This document shows positions 58,627 to 64,000 of a DNA stretch of 64,000 bases, piece after piece (the stretch's first letter is position 1; each line of letters opens with the position of its first letter). The DNA comes from DATEPR01 sp036491115 (lineage in GTDB: Bacteria > Actinomycetota > Actinomycetes > Mycobacteriales > Pseudonocardiaceae), in the NCBI GenBank assembly GCA_036491115.1, contig DASXCQ010000100.1, positions 62,001 to 126,000 of the forward strand, in the 5' to 3' direction. The translations under genes and the position numbers were made by a program. The notes below the pieces were generated by a model, which worked only from the letters and a program-made list of their open reading frames with translations, had not been told where the DNA came from and did not search any database.

Positions 58627-58746
58627 GTGCCGATCGACCTGGCGCAGCTCAAGCCCGAGCAGCTGGAAGCGCTCATGGAGCACCTCGACGAGCTGACCGT
58701 GGACATCGACCAACCCGATGCGAAGGTGCGCGTCTTCTGCGAGTAG
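58627..58746 (+). CDS. Small 39-residue ORF flanked by terminators
   Basis: GTG-started ORF encoding an acidic peptide: PIDLAQLKPEQLEALMEHLD then ELTVDIDQPDAKVRVFCE, ending in Cys-Glu. The N-terminal half looks like an amphipathic helix; the C-terminal half is strand-like. AGG lies seven bases upstream of the start. It stands alone between two hairpins (58526-58566 and 58758-58789), so it would be a single-gene transcript. I do not recognise a family. A peptide tag, anti-sigma-like or RiPP-like precursor are guesses; a chance ORF is possible, but its composition is clearly protein-like. Confidence 0.5.
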   Translation: MPIDLAQLKPEQLEALMEHLDELTVDIDQPDAKVRVFCE

Positions 58747-58757
58747 GCGAGAGCCCG

Positions 58758-58789
58758 GTGGGTGTCGCGGGGTGATCGCGACACCCCAC
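58758..58789. terminator. Hairpin between the 39-residue ORF and the FKBP gene
   Basis: GTGGGTGTCGCG (58758-58769) pairs with CGCGACACCCCAC (58777-58789) with one bulged base and a 7-nt loop. It lies between convergent genes and can serve both. Confidence 0.6.
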
Positions 58790-58797
58790 TGGCCGTG

Positions 58798-59712
58798 TCA
58801 GGACGCCGCGATGACGTCCACGACGAACACCAGGGTGTCGGTGCCGTTGATGGTCGGTGGGTTGCCCTGGTTGCCGTAGCCCAGGGACGCCGGCACGGTC
58901 AGCAGGACTCTGCTGCCCACCGTGTGACCGCCGAGCCCCTGTTCCCACCCGGCGATCACCTGCCCGGCACCCAACACGAAGGCCTGCGGGAAACCCCGCG
59001 TCCAGGACGAGTCGAACACCTTGCCGGTCCGCCAGACCGCCCCGGTGTACTGCACGACAACCGTGTTGCCCGCCACGATCCGCGGCCCATTTCCCTGACG
59101 CAGCACCGTACTCGTCAGCGTGGCCGGCGGTTTCGCCTTGGTGGGCACCGTAATGGTCGGACCGTTGCGGCCCTGGCCGACGGCCGGCTGGGTCGGGCCG
59201 GGGTGGTAGGGCACCGGAACGCCGGTCGCGGCCGCCTTCCCGGAGATCGCGTCCACCACGTCGAACACGAACACCAGCGTGTCGCTGCCCATGATGTTGG
59301 CCTGCGGATTGCCTGCCGAGCCGTAGCCGTCTTTGGGCGGCACCACCATCAGCACCCGGCTGCCCACCCGTTGCCCGGCGAGTTTGCGCCACGCCGGCAT
59401 CGCCGTGGACAGCGGCAGGCCCTGGGGCTGCCGGTCGGTGAAGCTGTCCACCACCAGTCGATCACCGGCCCAGACCTTGCCCTCCACGTTCACCAGCACG
59501 TAGTCGCTCGACCCAACCACCGCGCCCTTGCCCTTGATCAGGGTGCTCACCTCGAGATCACTGCTGGGCTTGCCGTTCGGGACCGCGATCACCGGATCGG
59601 CGCCGAACGCTCCGGTCACCGTGGGCGTCGGACCGCCGCCGCCGGCACCGCAGCCCGTCACCAGACCGCCGAACACCAATCCCGCCAACACCAACACCCA
59701 TTTGTTGCGCAT
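58798..59712 (-). CDS. FKBP-type peptidyl-prolyl isomerase lipoprotein (two FKBP domains)
   Basis: A 304-residue exported lipoprotein: signal MRNKWVLVLAGLVFGGLVTG then Cys21, with Gly-rich spacing. Two FKBP domains follow. The first (about 55-160) is divergent (SSDYVLVNVEGKVW, VGSRVLMVVPPKDGYGSAG). The second (about 200-304) is canonical: VVVQYTGAVWRTGKVFDSSW, VIAGWEQGLGGHTVGSRVLL and PASLGYGNQGNPPTINGTD. It probably assists folding of secreted proteins, perhaps the cellulase encoded upstream. The ATG at 59712 gives a proper signal peptide. A 90-bp gap separates it from the GH48 gene. Confidence 0.9.
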   Translation of the reverse strand: MRNKWVLVLAGLVFGGLVTGCGAGGGGPTPTVTGAFGADPVIAVPNGKPSSDLEVSTLIKGKGAVVGSSDYVLVNVEGKVWAGDRLVVDSFTDRQPQGLPLSTAMPAWRKLAGQRVGSRVLMVVPPKDGYGSAGNPQANIMGSDTLVFVFDVVDAISGKAAATGVPVPYHPGPTQPAVGQGRNGPTITVPTKAKPPATLTSTVLRQGNGPRIVAGNTVVVQYTGAVWRTGKVFDSSWTRGFPQAFVLGAGQVIAGWEQGLGGHTVGSRVLLTVPASLGYGNQGNPPTINGTDTLVFVVDVIAAS

Positions 59713-59802
59713 GGTCCATCCCGTCCACGACGTCGTACGGCCGAGGGGTGTGCGCACCCGGGACGAGCGCGCACACCCCGACGGTCACTTCGGTGAGGTG
59801 AT

Positions 59803-62800
59803 TCAGAAGCCGGCCGGCGGTTGCGCGGTCGGGAACAACTGAGCGAACGTGTCGAACGCGGTCGCGATGTCCGCCTCTCCCCAGAACCGGTGGTAGTTGA
59901 AGACCGGCGCCGAGCCGCCGTCCAGGTACGCCTGGACCTTGGGCCATGCGGGGTCGCTCTTGTACCAGGGCCGGATGGACAGGAAGGTGTTCGTCGCCGA
60001 GTTCAACGTGATGCCGCCCGGGTACGTACCGGTCCACCCCGCGGGCAGGAACACGCCCTCGAAGGTGGTGGTGTTGAACGTGCTGGTGAAGTTCTTGTAG
60101 TCGGTGCGCGTTTCCGGCGCCGAGTACCCCAGCGCGTCCCCGTAGTACTTGTGGACGACGTCCAGGATGTTCTGCGCGGCGGTCTCGGCGGTGGTGTCAC
60201 CGGACTTGGCCGCGTAGTAGGAGTAGACCTTCGCCAGCGATGTCGCGACGCCGAGGTCGGTCGACGAGTCGGACACCGAGACGTGCAGCCCGGCGTTGGC
60301 CGGCGGCGCGGTGGCACCGGACGTGTAGCTCTCGTCCGGCTGCCCCGTCCAGGTCAGGGTGCCGGGCACGGACAGCGCACCGGTGGCGGGATCCGCCGTG
60401 GTGACCGACTCCGCCCACTTGACCCACTTGGCCAGGATCGCCTTGGCCTGCGCGTTGCCGGTCTCGAAGTAGTACTCCGCGACCCGCTCCATCGGCCACG
60501 TCTGGTAGCCGAACCACTGGTTGCTCGGCGGGTTGTGGTACTCCGGCTCCCAGTCGTAGTACATCCCGTCGAACGTCGGGTCGCCCGCCGGCGGTTTCCC
60601 GGCGTCACCGTAGTTGCCCTGCCAGTTGTTCTCGATGCCGCCCGCGATGCCACCTTCGGCGGACTGCAACCACTGGAACAGGTTCATCGACACGGTGAGG
60701 CTCTGCGACCAGTCCGCCTGCGCCGTCGGCGACTTCGGGACCAGGTCCGGGTCGGTGGACAGCGCGAACGCCGCGAGCGGGTTCTGGTAGCCCTCGTGGA
60801 TCGCGTCACCGCTGATCCGCCAGGACCACGCACCGGTCGTGGCGCCGCCCCAGGCGTAGTACCAGGACAGCAGATACGTCTCCTCGTTCGTCTTGCTCGT
60901 ACCGGCAGGACAGGCCACCGAGCCGAGCTGGCTGCAGTTGGCACCGATCTGCTTGAAGTACTTGTCGAACATGGAGTACCGCAGGTAGTCACCGAGCTCC
61001 GCGGCCTTGCCCAGGGTGGTGGAGATGGCCGCCGTCCTGCCCTGCGCCTTGGCGTAGGTGTCGGCCCAGAACGCCGCCTGCACCATGCGGGCGTCCGCGT
61101 CCGGCGCGTCGGTGTACTTGTACTGCTGCGCGAAGCTGCCGCCGCCGTTGTTGAACAGGTCGAGGAACCCGTTCGGGCCGCCGAACTTGAACTCGTCGCA
61201 GTCCGGCTGCGGGACGGTGTCCCACACCGACTCCTCCGAGCCACGCTGGAACGTGTTGATCAGGCTCGGCGTGGACGTGCCGTCCTCGCACTGGCCGAAG
61301 CCGTACCGGTTGTCGGTGTCCATGATCCACGCGGGGGCGTAGATGTTGGACGTGCCGTAGGTCGTCTTCAGCTCGTTGGCCAACGGGTCGGAGCCGACCG
61401 GCACCGAGGAGTTGAGCGCCACCGGATACTGGCTCGGCGAACCTTCCTGCGGGCCGTACGTCGCCGGTGCCGTCGGGTTGTACGTGGACTGCCCCGGCTG
61501 CTCGGCGGAGTTCGGGATCATGAACTGCTCCATGTTGGCCCAGGCGTTGTTGAACCCGGTCCAGTCACCGGTGACCCGGCCGAAGTCGGCCTCCATCCAC
61601 AGCCAGTAGCTGTAGGTCTCGGAGGTCGTCTCGTGGCCGTAGTCCGGCGCCTCCACGATCAGGGTCTCCACCGAGTGGTACGGGATGCCCTTGGGGCTGA
61701 AGTACCCGTTGGTGGGGTCCTTGATCTTGTTGTAGAGGTCGATGAACCACGTGTCGTACGTGGACGCCGAACCGGCGGCGGCCGCCTCGGTGACGTCGAC
61801 GGTGGCCGAGCCCCAGCCGGTGGCCGTCGCGGTGAACGTGCCGTGGCCGCCCGCGTCCGCCGCCGCGGTGCCCGAGGTGACGGTGACGGTCTGCGGCGCG
61901 TTCCAGTTGACCGGCGTGAACGTCAGCGTGGCTCCGGCACTGACGTGCAGGTCGGGGTCACCGGTCTCGGCGACCGACACGGTGACGTTGGCCGTCGGCT
62001 GCGACGACAGCGCCAGGGTGAACGTGCCCGTCGCGCCCTGCTGCACGGTCAGCGACGCCGGGTTGGCCACGATGCTCTGCGCCTCGACCGTGATGGCCAC
62101 CGGGTCGGACGTGGTGCTCTGCCCGAGATTGTCGGTGGCGACCGCGGTCAGCGAGTAGCTGCCGGCCGGCACGGCGGTCCATTGCACAGCCCACGGCGCC
62201 GCCGTCGCCACGCCGATCAGCGTGTTGGTGGTGGCGCTGGTGCTGGCGTAGTAGGACACCGAGGCGATGGTGCCGGTGCCGCTGCTCACCGCGGTGGCCT
62301 GCAGGGTGATCGCCGAGCCCGGGGTGAAGATCTCACCGGCCGTGGGGCTGGTGAGCGACACCGTCGGCGCCGCCTGCTGCGGTGGTGCCGCGGGCCCGCC
62401 GCACTGCACACCGTTGATGAAGAACACGGTCGGCGCGGTGTTGGTGCCGCTGTAGTTGAAGTTCGCCCCGATCTGGGTGGACGCGCCGGTGGCCAGCGCG
62501 GCGTTCCAGCCGGCGTCGGTCACGGTGACCGCCTTGGCGGCCTGCGTCCAGGTACCGCTCCAACCACCGGACAACGTCTGGCTGCCGCCGTAGGAGTACG
62601 TCAGCTTCCAGCCGTTGATGGCCGGGCCGTTGTTGATGATCGTGAGGTTCGCCGTGAAGCCCGTGCCCCAGTCCGTCGGCACCGTGTACTGGACCTGGCA
62701 GGACGGCGTGGTCGCCGCTGGTTTGGGTGCCGCCGCGGGTGCCGCCGCGCCGGCCGCGGCGGCGCTTCCGCCACCGACGACCACCGCCGCGACACACGCG

Positions 62801-62859
62801 AGGCACGACAGCAACACGGTCAGCGACCTGAACCGTGTTCGTCGGGAACTTGATCGCAT
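59803..62859 (-). CDS. Secreted GH48 cellulase (reducing-end cellobiohydrolase) with N-terminal CBM2
   Basis: A processive exocellulase of 1018 residues. A signal peptide occupies about 1-36. A CBM2 cellulose-binding module follows (about 53-153; flanking Cys54/Cys153, exposed-Trp candidates W83, W100). Two Ig-like beta modules come next (about 164-260 and 261-360). The GH48 catalytic domain runs from about 366 to the end. The catalytic acid lies in LIVEAPDYGHETTSE (Glu414, the Cel48F Glu55 equivalent). The usual GH48 landmarks DEFKFGGPNGFLDLFNN and FNYHRFWGEADIATAFDTFA are intact. GAGGAGA precedes the ATG. A perfect LacI-type palindrome lies about 40 bp upstream. It is the only obvious cellulase in the window. 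Confidence 0.95.
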   Translation of the reverse strand: MRSSSRRTRFRSLTVLLSCLACVAAVVVGGGSAAAAGAAAPAAAPKPAATTPSCQVQYTVPTDWGTGFTANLTIINNGPAINGWKLTYSYGGSQTLSGGWSGTWTQAAKAVTVTDAGWNAALATGASTQIGANFNYSGTNTAPTVFFINGVQCGGPAAPPQQAAPTVSLTSPTAGEIFTPGSAITLQATAVSSGTGTIASVSYYASTSATTNTLIGVATAAPWAVQWTAVPAGSYSLTAVATDNLGQSTTSDPVAITVEAQSIVANPASLTVQQGATGTFTLALSSQPTANVTVSVAETGDPDLHVSAGATLTFTPVNWNAPQTVTVTSGTAAADAGGHGTFTATATGWGSATVDVTEAAAAGSASTYDTWFIDLYNKIKDPTNGYFSPKGIPYHSVETLIVEAPDYGHETTSETYSYWLWMEADFGRVTGDWTGFNNAWANMEQFMIPNSAEQPGQSTYNPTAPATYGPQEGSPSQYPVALNSSVPVGSDPLANELKTTYGTSNIYAPAWIMDTDNRYGFGQCEDGTSTPSLINTFQRGSEESVWDTVPQPDCDEFKFGGPNGFLDLFNNGGGSFAQQYKYTDAPDADARMVQAAFWADTYAKAQGRTAAISTTLGKAAELGDYLRYSMFDKYFKQIGANCSQLGSVACPAGTSKTNEETYLLSWYYAWGGATTGAWSWRISGDAIHEGYQNPLAAFALSTDPDLVPKSPTAQADWSQSLTVSMNLFQWLQSAEGGIAGGIENNWQGNYGDAGKPPAGDPTFDGMYYDWEPEYHNPPSNQWFGYQTWPMERVAEYYFETGNAQAKAILAKWVKWAESVTTADPATGALSVPGTLTWTGQPDESYTSGATAPPANAGLHVSVSDSSTDLGVATSLAKVYSYYAAKSGDTTAETAAQNILDVVHKYYGDALGYSAPETRTDYKNFTSTFNTTTFEGVFLPAGWTGTYPGGITLNSATNTFLSIRPWYKSDPAWPKVQAYLDGGSAPVFNYHRFWGEADIATAFDTFAQLFPTAQPPAGF

Positions 62860-62899
62860 GCAGATTCTCCTCGGGAGATGAGGGGATGACCGGGAATCA

Positions 62900-62919
62900 G
62901 CGAAACGGAATCGTTTCGC
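62900..62919 (-). promoter_or_regulatory. LacI-type operator candidate before the GH48 gene
   Basis: GCGAAACG (62900-62907) and CGTTTCGC (62912-62919) form a perfect 8-bp inverted repeat around GAAT, 41 bp upstream of the GH48 start codon. GAAAC/GTTTC half-sites with CG steps are characteristic of LacI-family operators. The LacI gene at 53982 is the nearest candidate regulator. Confidence 0.6.
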
Positions 62920-63258
62920 GAGGCCGATCGCGAGCGACTGTATGGTCGGTGTGACGGGGATGTGAAGCGCGCCAACGGGACGTGGCGACCGCTACGGCCT
63001 GTTCGACGTGGTGGCGGGCGGTGTATGTACCTTCCCGCGATGACCGCGACGTGAACGTTTCATCACCGGATCGGCCGGGAATACGCTGTACACAACGCGG
63101 TGAAAATTACTTTCCGCGGAGACATTGTGAGGAGACATTGTGGAGAGCCGGCCGGACCGCCGAAGGGTGTCCGGCGGCGATCGGCGACCACCGCGCTCCT
63201 GCCTGGTGGCGGCCGGGTGAGCGGGTAACTTTCGTCGGTAAGGAGGTAGCGTCACACC
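62920..63258 (+). promoter_or_regulatory. dapA upstream region with tandem 13-bp Shine-Dalgarno/GTG duplication
   Basis: GGAGACATTGTG occurs twice, at 63118-63129 and 63131-63142, a 13-bp period. Each copy supplies a purine-rich site plus a GTG; the two short ORFs are in different frames (26 codons from 63140; 33 codons from 63127). An unusually AT-rich stretch (GTGAAAATTACTTTCC) lies just upstream and may hold a promoter. This could be a leader-peptide region for dapA. No longer gene is seen in this 339-bp stretch. AAGGAGGT (63240-63247) is the dapA ribosome-binding site. Confidence 0.35.
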
Positions 63259-64000
63259 ATGACCGCGTGCCCAACCGCGTCGCCCGGCAGGCCCTTCGGC
63301 CGGGTGCTCACAGCGATGCTCACACCGTTCGACACCGGCGGTGCCCTGGATCTTGACCGGGCCGTCGAACTGGCCGACCACCTGGTCGGGCAGGGCAGCG
63401 ACGGACTGGTGATCAGCGGCACCACCGGCGAATCGCCGACCACGTCCGACCAGGAGAAGTCCGATCTGGTCCGCGCCGTGGTGCAGGCCGTCGGTGACCG
63501 CGCGACGGTCGTGGCGTCCGTCGGCACGTACGACACCGCGCACACCGTGGCACTGGCCAAGCAGGCGGAGACGGCAGGCGCGCACGGCCTGCTCGTCGTC
63601 ACGCCCTACTACTCGCGGCCGCCGCAGGCCGGGCTGCTGGCCCACTTCACCGCCGTCGCGGACGCCACCGGCCTACCGGTGATGCTGTACGACATCCCGC
63701 CGCGCTCCGTGGTGCCCATCGAGGTGGACACCTTGTTCCGGCTGGCCGAACACCCCCGGATCATGGCTGTCAAGGACGCCAAGGGCGACCTGCTGGCCGG
63801 CAGCCAGGTGATCGACGGCACCGGCCTGGCCTACTACTCCGGTGACGACGCGCTGAACCTGCCCTGGCTGTCCGTGGGCGCGGTCGGCTTCGTCAGCGTC
63901 ATCGGGCATGTCGTGTCGGGCCGCCTGCGTGAGCTGGTCAACGTCTACGAGGCGGGCCGGGTCGGCGAGGCGAGGGCCGTCCACCAGAGCCTGCTGCCGG
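63259..64000 (+). CDS. dapA: 4-hydroxy-tetrahydrodipicolinate synthase (3' end outside window)
   Basis: Condenses pyruvate and aspartate-semialdehyde in lysine/diaminopimelate synthesis. 247 codons are visible of about 300. Motifs: GRVLTAMLTPFDTGGALD, GLVISGTTGESPTT, GLLVVTPYYSRPPQAGL (catalytic Tyr), and IMAVKDAKGD with the Schiff-base Lys. AAGGAGGT lies 11 bp upstream of the ATG at 63259. In other actinobacteria it directly follows thyX; here it is separated by the LacI/ESX/GH48 segment. The reading frame is open to the window edge. Confidence 0.95.
   Translation, partial: MTACPTASPGRPFGRVLTAMLTPFDTGGALDLDRAVELADHLVGQGSDGLVISGTTGESPTTSDQEKSDLVRAVVQAVGDRATVVASVGTYDTAHTVALAKQAETAGAHGLLVVTPYYSRPPQAGLLAHFTAVADATGLPVMLYDIPPRSVVPIEVDTLFRLAEHPRIMAVKDAKGDLLAGSQVIDGTGLAYYSGDDALNLPWLSVGAVGFVSVIGHVVSGRLRELVNVYEAGRVGEARAVHQSLLP

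Overview
The window is GC-rich (roughly 70% by eye), gene-dense actinobacterial chromosome. GTG starts are frequent and 4-base stop/start overlaps are common. Several loci point to the Pseudonocardiales (Saccharothrix, Lentzea, Amycolatopsis or Kutzneria-like): a type VII secretion-associated EspG/PE-like/PPE-like group, a DUF3558-like lipoprotein, ThyX, a TIGR03085-type protein, and the order rimP-nusA-ylxR-infB-rbfA-nrnA-truB-ribF-rpsO-pnp-dapB-thyX-dapA. The genus is inference; no rRNA or tRNA gene is present to fix it.

Layout. 1-2.2 kb: end of a nucleotide-sugar dehydrogenase gene plus two co-directional genes, probably part of a surface-polysaccharide locus. 2.2-6.1 kb: an NB-ARC/TPR protein, an ElaA-like acetyltransferase and bioF. 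6.1-19.7 kb: a cobalamin locus headed by a cobalamin riboswitch (chelatase subunit, cobO, cobB, cobI, cobM, cobL, a cbiG-cobJ fusion, a CDF metal transporter, cobH, cbiX, a cysG-like cobA). It mixes 'aerobic' (ChlD-type chelatase subunit) and 'anaerobic' (CbiG, CbiX) signatures; cobN, cobG and cobK are not in the window. 19.7-29.5 kb: DEAD-box helicase, MarR regulator, RIO kinase with a possible leader peptide, yaaA, proS, a HAD phosphatase, a YjbQ protein and three exported or membrane proteins. 29.7-48.3 kb: the transcription/translation block rimP to pnp, then an M16 peptidase and dapB. 48.3-53.8 kb: an acetyltransferase, a YcaQ-like protein, a DUF4097 protein with a ribbon-helix-helix regulator, thyX and two small genes. 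53.9-62.9 kb: a LacI regulator, the ESX-associated group, a 39-codon ORF between two hairpins, a two-domain FKBP lipoprotein and a secreted GH48 cellulase. 63.26 kb to the end: dapA, cut by the window edge.

Most unusual signal. A family of short palindromic repeats (arms close to GTGTCGTCC and GGACGACAC) occurs in two places. One is a degenerate array of about 17 units filling the roughly 900-bp gap after rbfA, exactly where the usual rbfA-nrnA linkage is broken. The other is eight in-frame copies inside cobH. There they expand precorrin-8X methylmutase by exactly 504 bp (168 residues), from about 197 to 365 residues, without breaking the frame. Just downstream, the 3' end of cobH has also been duplicated, separating it from cbiX. 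This looks like a mobile or expanding palindromic element tolerated as an in-frame insertion in an enzyme gene.

Other candidate regulatory structures are an array of TGACGCCA half-sites at about one-helical-turn spacing between the RHH gene and thyX, a perfect LacI-type palindrome before the GH48 gene, a branched leader before pnp, a palindrome before the CDF transporter, and several long perfect terminator hairpins.
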